DNA of 64,000 bases, taken from NCBI GenBank assembly GCA_002798275.1, contig NWQR01000007.1, positions 62,001 through 126,000 on the forward strand. Direction: 5' to 3'. The notes under the pieces are model-generated. The model was not told where the DNA came from and searched no databases. It was given only the letters and a program-made list of their open reading frames with translations. The position numbers and the translations under genes are program-made. Positions 10,985 to 19,186 of this stretch are shown one piece after another (positions within the stretch are counted from its first letter, which is position 1; every line of letters begins with the position of its first letter). Source of the DNA: Lysobacteraceae bacterium NML08-0793 (GTDB taxonomy: Bacteria; Pseudomonadota; Gammaproteobacteria; Xanthomonadales; Xanthomonadaceae).

Positions 10985-12208
10985 ATGACGACTGAAATCC
11001 TGCTCGGCGTCGGCATGTTCACCGCCATCGTGTTGGCGCTGGTGATGGTGATTCTGTTTGCCCGTTCCAAACTGGTTTCCAGTGGCGATGTAACCATCCA
11101 GATCAATGGCGAGCGCTCAATCACTGTGCCTGCCGGTGGCAAGCTGCTGCAAACTCTGGCGGCGCAAAACATCTTTTTGTCCTCGGCTTGCGGCGGCGGC
11201 GGCACCTGCGCGCAGTGCAAATGCGTGGTTCTCGATGGCGGCGGGGAAATGCTGCCCACCGAAGAGTCGCACTTCACCCGTCGCCAGGCGGGCGAAGGCT
11301 GGCGATTGTCTTGCCAAACGCCAGTCAAGCAGGACATGAAAATCGAAGTGCCCGAAGAAGTTTTCGGCGTGAAGAAATGGGAATGCACGGTGGAAAGCAA
11401 CGACAACGTCGCCACCTTCATCAAGGAGCTGACCCTGCGCCTGCCCGAAGGCGAAAACGTGGACTTCCGCGCTGGCGGCTATGTGCAACTGGAATGCCCG
11501 CCGCACGAGGTGGCTTACAAGGATTTCGATATCCCGGAAAAGTTCCGCGACGACTGGGACAAGTTCAATCTGTGGCGGTTTGTCTCCAAGGTCGATGAGC
11601 CGGTGATTCGCGCCTATTCCATGGCCAATTACCCGGAAGAAAAAGGCATCGTCAAATTCAATATCCGCGTGGCTTCGCCACCGCCGAACCGCGACGATAT
11701 TCCGCCGGGCAAGATGTCCTCCTGGGTGTTCAATCTGAAACCGGGCGACAAGGTCACGGTGTATGGCCCCTTTGGCGAGTTCTTTGCCAAGGACACCGAT
11801 GCCGAGATGGTGTTCATTGGCGGCGGCGCCGGCATGGCGCCTATGCGCTCGCACATTTTCGACCAGTTGAAGCGCTTGAACAGCAAGCGCAAGATCAGCT
11901 TCTGGTATGGCGCGCGCTCCTTGCGCGAGGCGTTTTATGTGGACGAATACGACCAGCTGGCCGCGGAAAACCCCAACTTCACCTGGCATCTGGCGCTCTC
12001 CGACCCGCTGCCGGAAGACAATTGGAACGGCAAAACCGGCTTCATCCACAATGTGCTGTACGAGAATTACTTGAAAGACCACCCGGCGCCGGAAGACTGT
12101 GAGTTCTACATGTGCGGCCCGCCGATGATGAACGCCGCTGTCATCAAGATGCTGCTTGACTTGGGTGTTGAGCGCGACAATATCTTCTTGGATGATTTTG
12201 GTGGCTAA
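10985..12208 (+). CDS. nqrF: Na+-translocating NADH:quinone reductase subunit F
   Basis: NADH-oxidising subunit (407 aa). Order of parts: one N-terminal membrane helix ([20 protein letters not shown]), a ferredoxin-type 2Fe-2S domain with [14 protein letters not shown] (about 69-82) and a further Cys in LSCQTP, an FAD-binding domain with RAYSMANYP (about 210-218) and an NADH-binding domain with [12 protein letters not shown] (about 279-290) and [10 protein letters not shown] (about 373-382). It ends DDFGG as expected. Last gene before the terminator at 12,225-12,254. Confidence 0.97.
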   Translation: MTTEILLGVGMFTAIVLALVMVILFARSKLVSSGDVTIQINGERSITVPAGGKLLQTLAAQNIFLSSACGGGGTCAQCKCVVLDGGGEMLPTEESHFTRRQAGEGWRLSCQTPVKQDMKIEVPEEVFGVKKWECTVESNDNVATFIKELTLRLPEGENVDFRAGGYVQLECPPHEVAYKDFDIPEKFRDDWDKFNLWRFVSKVDEPVIRAYSMANYPEEKGIVKFNIRVASPPPNRDDIPPGKMSSWVFNLKPGDKVTVYGPFGEFFAKDTDAEMVFIGGGAGMAPMRSHIFDQLKRLNSKRKISFWYGARSLREAFYVDEYDQLAAENPNFTWHLALSDPLPEDNWNGKTGFIHNVLYENYLKDHPAPEDCEFYMCGPPMMNAAVIKMLLDLGVERDNIFLDDFGG

Positions 12209-12224
12209 GCAGCCCCGCAACCTG

Positions 12225-12254
12225 ACGGGCAGGCCACGCGCCTGCCCAGTTTTT
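12225..12254 (+). terminator. Rho-independent terminator after nqrF
   Basis: Stem GGGCAGGC (12227-12234) pairs perfectly with GCCTGCCC (12240-12247) around a 5-nt loop and is followed by AGTTTTTAT. It separates nqrABCDEF from the downstream toxin-antitoxin and maturation genes. Confidence 0.8.
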
Positions 12255-12263
12255 ATGAGCAAT

Positions 12264-12292
12264 TTGCCAATCAGCAAGTGACACTTTAGTAT
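12264..12292 (+). promoter_or_regulatory. Promoter of toxin-antitoxin / apbE-nqrM unit
   Basis: A -35 box TTGCCA (12264-12269) and a -10 box TAGTAT (12287-12292) are 17 bp apart, immediately downstream of the nqrF terminator and just before the antitoxin ATG at 12299. A palindrome at 12276-12297 covers the -10 box. Confidence 0.55.
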
Positions 12293-12297
12293 CACTT
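12276..12297. promoter_or_regulatory. Probable antitoxin operator palindrome
   Basis: A 22-nt near-palindrome with two 10-nt arms (AAGTGACACT and the complement AAGTGATACT, 9 of 10 positions symmetric) around a 2-nt centre. It overlaps the -10 box and ends one base before the antitoxin start codon, as expected for autorepression by a Phd/YefM-type antitoxin alone or in complex with its toxin. The binding itself is inferred. Confidence 0.5.
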
Positions 12298-12298
12298 C

Positions 12299-12556
12299 AT
12301 GCGCACTGAACTTGTAACTACACTCAAACGCAAAACAACCGAACTGCTCTCTGAAGTCGAGCGCAGCCGTGAGCCAGTCCTGATTACTCAGCACGGCCTG
12401 CCCAGTGCTTATCTTGTTGATGTTGAGAGTTATCAGGCTCAACAAAAGCGCATGGCGTTATTGGAAGGCATTGCACGCGGCGAGCTTGCCATCGCAGAAG
12501 GCAGAACTCTCTCTCACGAGCAAGCCAAAGAGCGGATGTCCCGGTGGCTGAAGTAA
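12299..12556 (+). CDS. Phd/YefM-family antitoxin
   Basis: An 85-aa protein with the N-terminal Phd/YefM DNA-binding fold: LKRKTTELLSEVERSREPVL then ITQHGLPSAYLVDVESYQ (about residues 6-45), followed by a helical C-terminal tail (about 48-85) that would wrap the toxin. Antitoxins of this type neutralise RelE/ParE toxins and repress their own promoter. Its stop overlaps the toxin start by 13 nt. It lies between the nqrF terminator and apbE, an unusual place for a toxin-antitoxin pair. Confidence 0.88.
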   Translation: MRTELVTTLKRKTTELLSEVERSREPVLITQHGLPSAYLVDVESYQAQQKRMALLEGIARGELAIAEGRTLSHEQAKERMSRWLK

Positions 12557-12864
12557 TCTGGACAGAGCCTGCGCTGGCAGATTTGGATGCAATTGCCGAC
12601 TACATTGGCATTGAAAATCCGATGGCTGCAAAACAGCTGATGCAGAGGGTGTTCAAGCATATCGAGCAATTAGCCTTGCATCCTGAAAGTGGGCGCTACC
12701 CCCCAGAGCTTGGAAAACAAAGCCGCTACCGGGAATTGATTGAGCCGCCCTGCCGTATTTTCTATCGCCTGTCTGCATCTTCTTATGTGCTGATCGTCCA
12801 TGTCATGCGAAGCGAGCACATATTACGCAGAAGCAGGCTGCACCCTTCAAAGCATCAAACTTGA
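12544..12864 (+). CDS. RelE/ParE-family toxin
   Basis: A 106-aa protein of the RelE/ParE fold: VIWTEPALADLDAIADYI (about 4-21), LALHPESGRYPPEL (about 44-57), RYRELIEPPCRIFYRL (about 62-77) and LIVHVMRSEHIL (about 83-94). Members either cleave mRNA at the ribosome (RelE) or poison gyrase (ParE); the sequence does not decide, although the RYRELI...RIFY pattern is closer to ParE. The start is GTG at 12544 inside the antitoxin gene. apbE begins 7 nt after the stop, so all are probably co-transcribed. Confidence 0.88.
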   Translation: MAEVIWTEPALADLDAIADYIGIENPMAAKQLMQRVFKHIEQLALHPESGRYPPELGKQSRYRELIEPPCRIFYRLSASSYVLIVHVMRSEHILRRSRLHPSKHQT

Positions 12865-12871
12865 TTCTCCT

Positions 12872-13891
12872 ATGCGCCCCCTGCCCCGCTTTTGTGTTGC
12901 CCTTTTGCCGCTGCTGCTGGCCAGCTGCCAGTCCGAGCAGGTGGTGAAGTTTGCCGGCCCGACCATGGGCAGCAGCTATACCATCAGCTATGTGGCGGGC
13001 AACGCTCGCCAGCGCGCCGAGCTGCAGCAAGGCGTGGAGGCGATTCTGGCCGAAATCGACCAGGCCGTTTCCACCTATCGGCCCGATTCTGCACTAGCGC
13101 GGTTCAATGCCGCAGCACCGGGCTGCATGCCGATGCCACCTGCGGCGATTGCACTGGCCACGCACGCGCAAGCATTGGCTCATGACAGTGAAGGTGCCTT
13201 CGATATCACCTTGTTGCCGGTAGTGGATGCTTGGGGCTTTGGGCCGAAAGCGGCCAATCAGCCGGGAACAGCTTGGACTGCGCCCGACGATGAAACACTG
13301 GCCGCATTGCGTCCACTGATTGGCATGCAACATCTGCGCATCGAGGGCGATGCCTTGTGCAAAGACGCGGCTATCCAAATCGACTTCAACAGCATTGCTG
13401 CCGGTTACGCGGTGGATCGCATCGCCGACTACCTTCGCCTGCACGGCATCGAGCATTTCTTGATTGATGTTACCGGCGAAATGCGTGGTGAAGGCCAAAA
13501 ACCCGGCAATACGCCCTGGCGCATCGGCATCGAAGCGCCGCTGGAAGATACACGCCAGGCGCAGAAAATCATCCCCCTCACCGGACAGTCGATTTCCAGC
13601 TCTGGCGATTACCGCCAATACCGTGAAGTGGATGGTCAGCGCCAATCACATCTGATTGACCCGCGTAGCCTACATCCGGTAACACATCGGCTGGCCTCGG
13701 CAACGGTGGTTGCGCCAAGCGCGATGCAGGCCGACGGCCTTTCCACCCTGCTGATGGTGCTGGGGCCCGAGCGCGGCCTTGAATATGCCGAAGCCCACAA
13801 TATCGCCGCCCTGTTCATCAGCCGCGGCGCGGATGGCTTTGAAACCCGTGTCAGCCGCCCTTTTGCAGCACGCTACCCCAGTGAGGAATAA
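12872..13891 (+). CDS. apbE: FAD:protein FMN transferase ApbE (lipoprotein)
   Basis: A 339-aa periplasmic flavin transferase that uses FAD to attach FMN to threonine in NqrB and NqrC. The start at 12872 gives a lipoprotein signal peptide with lipobox LLAS-C (Cys at about residue 18); a longer reading would run into the toxin gene. ApbE landmarks are GPTMGSSYTISY (about 29-40), DAWGFGP, IQIDFNSIAAGYAVDRIADY (about 168-187), LIDVTGEMRGEG and the C-terminal metal/FAD site SAMQADGLSTLL (about 286-297). Lys of the common AKGYAVD motif is Ala here; several ApbE proteins lack this Lys, so activity is still likely. nqrM follows 6 nt later. Confidence 0.94.
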   Translation: MRPLPRFCVALLPLLLASCQSEQVVKFAGPTMGSSYTISYVAGNARQRAELQQGVEAILAEIDQAVSTYRPDSALARFNAAAPGCMPMPPAAIALATHAQALAHDSEGAFDITLLPVVDAWGFGPKAANQPGTAWTAPDDETLAALRPLIGMQHLRIEGDALCKDAAIQIDFNSIAAGYAVDRIADYLRLHGIEHFLIDVTGEMRGEGQKPGNTPWRIGIEAPLEDTRQAQKIIPLTGQSISSSGDYRQYREVDGQRQSHLIDPRSLHPVTHRLASATVVAPSAMQADGLSTLLMVLGPERGLEYAEAHNIAALFISRGADGFETRVSRPFAARYPSEE

Positions 13892-13897
13892 CCAACC

Positions 13898-14113
13898 ATG
13901 TTGACCTGGATTGCCGCCTTTGTCGTTTTACTGCTAGTGGTGGCCGGCATGGCCGTGGGCGTGATGGCCGGACGCAAGCCGATTGCCGGCTCCTGCGGGG
14001 GCATTGCCAACCTCGGCATCGAAAAAGAATGCGGGATTTGCGGCAATGACTTCAGCAAGTGCCGGGAAAAACAGAAAAAAACCGCGCTGCCGCAGCTCGA
14101 TCAAAACGACTAG
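13898..14113 (+). CDS. nqrM: Na+-NQR maturation protein NqrM
   Basis: A 71-aa membrane protein of the DUF539/NqrM family, required to assemble active Na+-NQR, probably by delivering iron to the NqrD/NqrE site. One N-terminal helix (WIAAFVVLLLVVAGMAVGVM, about 4-23) is followed by the four conserved cysteines in GSCGGIANLG, KECGICG and SKCREK (about 33-57). It ends the unit toxin-antitoxin-apbE-nqrM. Confidence 0.93.
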   Translation: MLTWIAAFVVLLLVVAGMAVGVMAGRKPIAGSCGGIANLGIEKECGICGNDFSKCREKQKKTALPQLDQND

Positions 14114-14122
14114 ACAGCGCCA

Positions 14123-14401
14123 TCAGCCGGTTGGCGCACTGTATTTGCCGCTTGACACCGCTTGCAGTACAGCTTCGCTGGCTTGTGCATAAGCCGCTTC
14201 TGCGGCCGCAACTGCTTCATCGCTCAAACCTGCCGCGGCCAAGCCATCTGGCAAATGCAACTGCTGCATTTTCAGATTCAGCTGCAACAGCGTATGCGCA
14301 TCCTCCGGCAAGGCCGCCCGCGCAAACAATAGTTGCAAGGCTTTTTCTGCCACCAAGGTGCGGGCGATGAGGCTTGCAATCAGTTGTTTTTCTGCCGACA
14401 T
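14123..14401 (-). CDS. Small conserved-looking protein, unknown function
   Basis: A 92-aa alanine/leucine-rich, probably all-helical soluble protein (AEKQLIASLIARTLVAEKAL and a C-terminal AAAEAAYAQASEAVLQAV). I do not recognise a family. A well-placed Shine-Dalgarno (GGAGAG, two nt before the ATG region) and a fit in the gap between nqrM and deaD support it as real. Convergent with nqrM (9 nt between stops) and divergent from deaD. Confidence 0.6.
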   Translation of the reverse strand: MSAEKQLIASLIARTLVAEKALQLLFARAALPEDAHTLLQLNLKMQQLHLPDGLAAAGLSDEAVAAAEAAYAQASEAVLQAVSSGKYSAPTG

Positions 14402-14519
14402 GACTCTCCGCGCTTGCCAATGTGTGGGGCGCTATCCTAACGCAAGGCCGTAGACGCATAACAGGCGTAGAATAGACCGCCATTACCGCGCCATTGCGCT
14501 TTACTTGAGAGAACCCGCG

Positions 14520-16433
14520 ATGAGCGTTGAACTCCCCGCCTCCCCTGCCCCGACATTTGCCGAACTGGGCTTGCCCGATGCCTTGCTGAAGGCGCTGGCC
14601 GATGTCGGCTACGAATCCCCCTCGCCGATTCAGGCGGCCACCATTCCGCCGTTGCTGCAAGGCCGCGATGTGCTGGGACAGGCGCAAACCGGCACTGGCA
14701 AGACCGCCGCGTTTGCACTACCGCTGTTGGCTGGCATTGATGCCGCGCGTGCGGTGCCGCAGGCTCTGGTATTGGCACCGACCCGCGAGTTGGCGATTCA
14801 GGTAAGCGAGGCGCTGCAAAAATACGCCCATCACCTGCCCGGCTTTCATGTGCTGCCGATTTACGGTGGTCAGAGCTATACCCCGCAATTACAGGCGCTG
14901 CGCCGTGGCGTACAGGTGGTGGTAGGCACGCCCGGCCGCGTGATCGATCATCTGGAGCGCGGCTCGCTGGATTTGTCCGCACTGAAAACCCTAGTGCTGG
15001 ACGAGGCCGACGAAATGCTGCGCATGGGCTTTGTCGATGATGTCGAAGCGGTGCTGCAAAAATGCCCGGAAACCCGCCAGATTGCGCTGTTTTCCGCCAC
15101 CATGCCGCCGCCGATTCGGCGCATCGCCCAAACCTATCTGCAAAACCCGGTGGAAGTGGCGATCAAGTCCACCACCACCACCGGCGAAAATATCCGTCAA
15201 CGTTACTGGCTGGTTAGCGGCCTGCACAAGCTTGATGCCATCACCCGCATTCTGGAGGCAGAAGCGTTCGATGCGATGATCGTGTTCGCACGCACCAAGC
15301 TCGGCACCGAAGAACTGGCCGAGAAACTCAGCGCACGCGGGATCGCCGCAGCCGCCATCAATGGCGATATGGATCAGAAATCGCGTGAGCGCACCATCCA
15401 GAAACTGAAAGACGGCCAACTGGATGTGCTGGTCGCTACCGATGTGGCTGCCCGTGGCCTGGACGTGGAGCGCATCACCCATGTGCTCAATTACGACATT
15501 CCCTACGACACTGAAAGCTATGTGCACCGCATTGGCCGCACCGGACGCGCCGGGCGCAAGGGCGAGGCGATTTTGTTCGTAACTCCGCGTGAGCGCGGCA
15601 TGCTGCGCGCCATCGAGCGCGCCACCCGCCAGCCGATCGAGCCGATGCAGCTGCCCAGCGCCCAGGACGTGAATCAGCAACGTGTCAGCCGTTTTCGCGA
15701 CCGCATCAGCGCCGCACTCGATGGCCCGGATACGGCATTGTTCCGCGAGCTTCTGGAAGCCTACGAGCGCGAGCAGAACATCCCGATGGCGGAAATCGCC
15801 GCCGCCCTAGCTCAGATGGTGCAGGGCGATACTCCGCTGTTCCTGCCCGATGACCCGCCGCCGGCAGTGCGCGAGAAGCGCGAAAAGCCGCCCCGCCGCG
15901 ATGATTACGCACCAAACCAGGGCAATGCGATGCGTGCCGAGCGCGGCGAGCCTGAAGAACGTCGCGCCCCGCGTCCGCCGCGCGAAGCCCCGGAAGTGGG
16001 CATGGAAACCTATCGCATCGAAGTCGGCCACAACCACCGGGTCAAGCCCGGCAATATCGTCGGCGCCATCGCCAACGAGGCGGAACTTGAATCGCGCTAT
16101 ATCGGCCGGGTGGATATTCGCAGCGAATACACCTTGGTAGATTTGCCCGAAGGCATGCCGCCGGAGCTGCTGCAATACATGCAGAAAGTGCGCGTGGCAG
16201 GTCAGGCCATCCGCATGCGGCTGGCTACCGCCGCCGATATCGAACAGCAGGACGACTATCCGCGTTTTGAGCGCAGAGCGCGGCATGGTCGCGACGATAA
16301 CGGTGAGCGTCGTCCGAAGAAACCCGGCAGCTTCCGTCCCGGTGGGTTCAAGGATGGCGAGCGCAAACCCGGCTTCAAGAAACGCGCCGGTTTTGGCAAG
16401 GGCGGCTTCGGTAAGCCGCGCAATCGCTCTTGA
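14520..16433 (+). CDS. deaD: DEAD-box ATP-dependent RNA helicase
   Basis: A 637-aa DeaD/CsdA-type helicase that unwinds RNA duplexes in ribosome assembly and cold adaptation. Motifs in order: Q motif region TFAELGLPDALLKAL (about 12-26), Walker A AQTGTGKT (about 57-64), VLDEADEML (about 155-163), LFSATMPP (about 188-195) and HRIGRTGRAGRKGEA (about 335-349). It then has a dimerisation region, a DbpA-like RNA-binding domain (YRIEVGHNHRVKPGNIVGAI, about 495-514) and a basic Gly-rich tail. Start ATG 14520 is preceded by TTGAGAGAA; a TTG start 15 nt upstream is less likely. Confidence 0.94.
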   Translation: MSVELPASPAPTFAELGLPDALLKALADVGYESPSPIQAATIPPLLQGRDVLGQAQTGTGKTAAFALPLLAGIDAARAVPQALVLAPTRELAIQVSEALQKYAHHLPGFHVLPIYGGQSYTPQLQALRRGVQVVVGTPGRVIDHLERGSLDLSALKTLVLDEADEMLRMGFVDDVEAVLQKCPETRQIALFSATMPPPIRRIAQTYLQNPVEVAIKSTTTTGENIRQRYWLVSGLHKLDAITRILEAEAFDAMIVFARTKLGTEELAEKLSARGIAAAAINGDMDQKSRERTIQKLKDGQLDVLVATDVAARGLDVERITHVLNYDIPYDTESYVHRIGRTGRAGRKGEAILFVTPRERGMLRAIERATRQPIEPMQLPSAQDVNQQRVSRFRDRISAALDGPDTALFRELLEAYEREQNIPMAEIAAALAQMVQGDTPLFLPDDPPPAVREKREKPPRRDDYAPNQGNAMRAERGEPEERRAPRPPREAPEVGMETYRIEVGHNHRVKPGNIVGAIANEAELESRYIGRVDIRSEYTLVDLPEGMPPELLQYMQKVRVAGQAIRMRLATAADIEQQDDYPRFERRARHGRDDNGERRPKKPGSFRPGGFKDGERKPGFKKRAGFGKGGFGKPRNRS

Positions 16434-16451
16434 TGACAAGCCCCAAGCGCC

Positions 16452-17630
16452 GTGCGTGAGTGTGATGTTCTGATTTTGGGCGGCGGTGCGGCGGGACTGA
16501 TGTGCGCGCTCACCGCCGGCCAGCGTGGCCGGCAGGTGCAGGTGCTGGAGCATGCCGAACGCTGCGGCAAGAAAATCCTGATGTCAGGTGGCGGCCGCTG
16601 CAATTTCACCAATACAGGCGCTGCCCCTGGCAACTATCTTTCGGCCAATCCGCATTTTGCCAAATCTGCATTGGCGCGCTTTACCCCGGCGGACTTCATC
16701 GAGATGGTAGAGCGCCACGGCATCGCTTATCACGAAAAAGAACTGGGGCAGTTGTTCTGCAACGAATCCTCCAAACTAATCGTACGGATGCTGCTGGACG
16801 AATGCAGTGCGGCCGGCGTGCAGGTTGAAACCGGCTGCACGCTGCAAGGCATTGAACATGACGGCACCGGCTTTATCGCTCGCACCACACGCGGCAAGAT
16901 GCGCAGCCAAACGCTCGTGATTGCCAGTGGCGGGCTATCCATCCCGCGCATGGGCGCGACCGGCATCGGCTACCAAATCGCCCGACAATTCGGTCATACA
17001 GTGCTGCCGACCCGCGCAGGACTGGTGCCGCTGACGCTCTCGGGCACGCATCTTGAACGCATCAAGGATTTGAGTGGCCTGTCATTTGCGGTGGAAGTCG
17101 CCTGCGGCAAACAATCCTTCCAGAACCAAATGCTGCTGACCCATCGTGGCATCAGTGGCCCGGCCATCCTGCAAATCAGCTCCTACTGGCGCGAAGGCGA
17201 AACGCTTGACATCAATCTGCTGCCCGGCCAGGACATCCCTGCCCTCATCACCCGCTGGCAGCGCGAGCGTCGTGATGCACAGCTTTCCACCCTACTGGCC
17301 GAATGGCTGCCAAAACGCTTTGCCCAGCGACTGTGCGAGCACTGGCTGGAAAACCGCCCGATGCGGCAATTCAACCCGCGTGAAATCGACCATCTGGCCG
17401 CAACCCTCGCCCATTGGCCGCTGACCATCAGCGGCACCGAAGGCTACCGCACCGCTGAAGTTACCTTAGGTGGCGTGGATACCGCCGAGCTGTCATCTGC
17501 CACCCTGATGTCCAAGCGCATCCCCGGGCTGTACTTCATCGGCGAAGTGGTCGATGTTACCGGCTGGCTTGGCGGCTACAACTTTCAATGGGCCTGGGCA
17601 TCGGGACATGCAGCGGGCTTGGTCGCCTGA
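16452..17630 (+). CDS. HI0933/YhiN-family FAD flavoprotein
   Basis: A 392-aa NAD(P)/FAD-dependent oxidoreductase of the HI0933 (BaiN/YhiN) family. N-terminal Rossmann FAD motif VLILGGGAAGLMCAL (about 6-20), then the family signature GKKILMSGGGRCNFTN (about 38-53), ASGGLSIPRMGATGIGYQIA (about 159-178) and the C-terminal FAD contact VVDVTGWLGGYNFQWAWASG (about 367-386). The substrate is unknown. GTG start at 16452, 18 nt after deaD, so probably co-transcribed. The last 23 bases of this gene are repeated at 18,381. Confidence 0.9.
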   Translation: MRECDVLILGGGAAGLMCALTAGQRGRQVQVLEHAERCGKKILMSGGGRCNFTNTGAAPGNYLSANPHFAKSALARFTPADFIEMVERHGIAYHEKELGQLFCNESSKLIVRMLLDECSAAGVQVETGCTLQGIEHDGTGFIARTTRGKMRSQTLVIASGGLSIPRMGATGIGYQIARQFGHTVLPTRAGLVPLTLSGTHLERIKDLSGLSFAVEVACGKQSFQNQMLLTHRGISGPAILQISSYWREGETLDINLLPGQDIPALITRWQRERRDAQLSTLLAEWLPKRFAQRLCEHWLENRPMRQFNPREIDHLAATLAHWPLTISGTEGYRTAEVTLGGVDTAELSSATLMSKRIPGLYFIGEVVDVTGWLGGYNFQWAWASGHAAGLVA

Positions 17631-17712
17631 GTGGACGCAGGCAGCCGATAGAGTGGCTCCATAATCGCGTCAAAAGCCTGTGTACCCGCAAGCGCATTAC
17701 AATCAGACCAGA
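17608..17712 (+). repeat. Imperfect direct repeat, copy 1 (flavoprotein 3' end plus leader)
   Basis: It begins in the last codons of the flavoprotein gene (ATGCAGCGGGCTTGGT, then GCCTGAGTG) and continues through GATAGAGTGG, TCC, CGTC, GCC, GTGT and ACAATC. It matches 18,381-18,492 in the same order with scattered mismatches and small indels. The first 26 bases differ at one position only. The stretch 17,631-17,795 between genes holds this repeat and no other gene. Confidence 0.75.
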
Positions 17713-17795
17713 CCACATTCGAGTCAGCGGCTCTAAAAAATTTGGCAGGTCACTGCCTGAAACTTGCCCTGACTCACTTTGAGCACGGAGATGTT

Positions 17796-18374
17796 ATGGC
17801 GTTGTATGAAATAGAAAAAAGCAACCTTTCCTTTTTTGAAGAGAAAACTGGCATATCAGGAGATTTTGCCAGCTTATTGTGGGAGGGAGAGGTTGAGTTT
17901 ATTGAGCCTGATACGGTAAATGTCAGAAGGTTTGGCCCTGATGTACCCCGGGCATACTTGCACTTTAGCGAGCTGATGGTTACACAAGAAATCAAGAAAG
18001 TGTTCGACAAGGAGCTAAAAGGGTTTTCCGCCATCAGGGCCAACAAAAAGAAAATCATCAATGCGGACTGGATGAATTTAAAACAAGATTTCTTTGACAA
18101 GTATTTTTCATTTTCTGATGCAATTTCCAAGGGGAAACACGACCCCGAGGCTGCCAGCAAAATGCCAGACCTGTGGTTGATAGCCCCTGATTTCCCATTA
18201 AATTTCAAAAAAATGCCTGATGGACTTTGGGAGTTTGATTGGCAGGATGAGTCAGACTTCTATTACGGAAGCGGAGACAGGCTTGGGATGTTTGTTTCTG
18301 AAAAGGCTAGAGATTTAATGACCAAGCTAGGGGACTTGCTGGTTTTCAGCGAGCTACAGACAAAGCCTGAATAG
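17796..18374 (+). CDS. Unknown protein, possible orphan immunity protein (1)
   Basis: A 192-aa soluble acidic protein with no motif I recognise: MALYEIEKSNLSFFEEKTG, EIKKVFDKELKGFSAIRANK, KMPDLWLIAPDFPLNFKK, WEFDWQDESDFYYGSGDRLG. Size, acidity, AT-rich codon use unlike its neighbours and position behind a repeat fit orphan immunity genes of polymorphic-toxin or T6SS systems, but no toxin is nearby and this is inference. The start ATG 17796 follows GGAG (17787-17790); a longer reading upstream enters the repeat leader. The same GGAGATGT-ATG start context precedes the next gene. Confidence 0.75.
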   Translation: MALYEIEKSNLSFFEEKTGISGDFASLLWEGEVEFIEPDTVNVRRFGPDVPRAYLHFSELMVTQEIKKVFDKELKGFSAIRANKKKIINADWMNLKQDFFDKYFSFSDAISKGKHDPEAASKMPDLWLIAPDFPLNFKKMPDGLWEFDWQDESDFYYGSGDRLGMFVSEKARDLMTKLGDLLVFSELQTKPE

Positions 18375-18380
18375 TTCAAA

Positions 18381-18492
18381 ATGCAGCGGGCTTGGTGGCC
18401 TGAGTGCGGCACTTAGGCGATAGAGTGGTTCCGCAGCCACGTCGAAGCCCGTGTGATCATCGAGCAATGGCTGGTGCATCACAATCGGACAG
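18381..18492 (+). repeat. Imperfect direct repeat, copy 2
   Basis: Begins 7 nt after the stop of the 17,796 gene and matches 17,608-17,712: ATGCAGCGGGCTTGGT, GCCTGAGTG, then GCGATAGAGTGG, TTCC, CGTCGAA, CCCGTGT and ACAATCGGAC. The first part is a remnant of the flavoprotein C-terminal codons (His-Ala-Ala-Gly-Leu) and is now non-coding. It leads into the next gene's ribosome site. Confidence 0.75.
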
Positions 18493-18514
18493 ATCAACGC
18501 GACTGGAGATGTCA

Positions 18515-19099
18515 ATGAAATACAACCATGAAAAGCAACAAAGACTCTCCATTCACAAGCTAAATATTTGCAACTTCACTCCAAACAAGTACAAAGAACA
18601 CGAAGATGACTTGATTGAAATTCTTGAAAATGCATATTATTTTGCATTTTCAGAATACACAGATGAATATGAGGATTGGCCAGGAAGATACGAGTGGAAT
18701 ACTGCAATCACTGGATTCTTCAACGATCTGATAATTCTCTGGGAGAACTACCCGGAGATTGCGCAATCCGAAAAAATCAAGAGCCACCTGTTTGAGCTAC
18801 TTAAAAAAGAAGAAAAATGGCTCTACAGCAAAGATCATGTTGTGTACATATTGATGCTTTGGGGAGATCGGTCGCGCATTTTCAAAGCCGCCAAAGAGAT
18901 GCCCGACCTATGGAAAGGGACAGAATTCCTTCAATATCGGCTTATGGAGGCAGTATACAAATTGAAGATCCCGGGCTTCTCCAAAGAGGCTGAGCTGATG
19001 CAAAAAATTGCAGAAAATGACGGAGACAAAAAGATGAAAAATTTCGCCTCTCGTTACCTTGCAAATGAATACAAATACAAGCAGATACCGGGAACTTGA
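18515..19099 (+). CDS. Unknown protein, possible orphan immunity protein (2)
   Basis: A 194-aa soluble, helical, strongly AT-rich gene product: KQQRLSIHKLNICNFTPNKY, LIEILENAYYFAFSEYTDEY, FNDLIILWENYPEIAQSEKI, and a C-terminal KEAELMQKIAENDGDKKMKN. I recognise no family. It shares the pentapeptide MPDLW with the previous protein but no wider similarity that I can see. The ATG at 18515 was chosen for its spacing from TGGAG (18504-18508); ATG 18509 in the same frame is too close to that site. Immunity-type function is inference from context. Confidence 0.72.
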   Translation: MKYNHEKQQRLSIHKLNICNFTPNKYKEHEDDLIEILENAYYFAFSEYTDEYEDWPGRYEWNTAITGFFNDLIILWENYPEIAQSEKIKSHLFELLKKEEKWLYSKDHVVYILMLWGDRSRIFKAAKEMPDLWKGTEFLQYRLMEAVYKLKIPGFSKEAELMQKIAENDGDKKMKNFASRYLANEYKYKQIPGT

Positions 19100-19186
19100 G
19101 AATCACAAACCCCTCAAGAGGGGGAAAGAGTCTTTCCGCAAAGCACAATCAGCCGCACTCCTGCGTGAGCCACACGCCACTGTTTG

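Noticed and set aside
12872-13891. ApbE as inactive because the AKGYAVD lysine is replaced
   Set aside because: Several ApbE proteins lack this lysine and the other metal and FAD residues are present.
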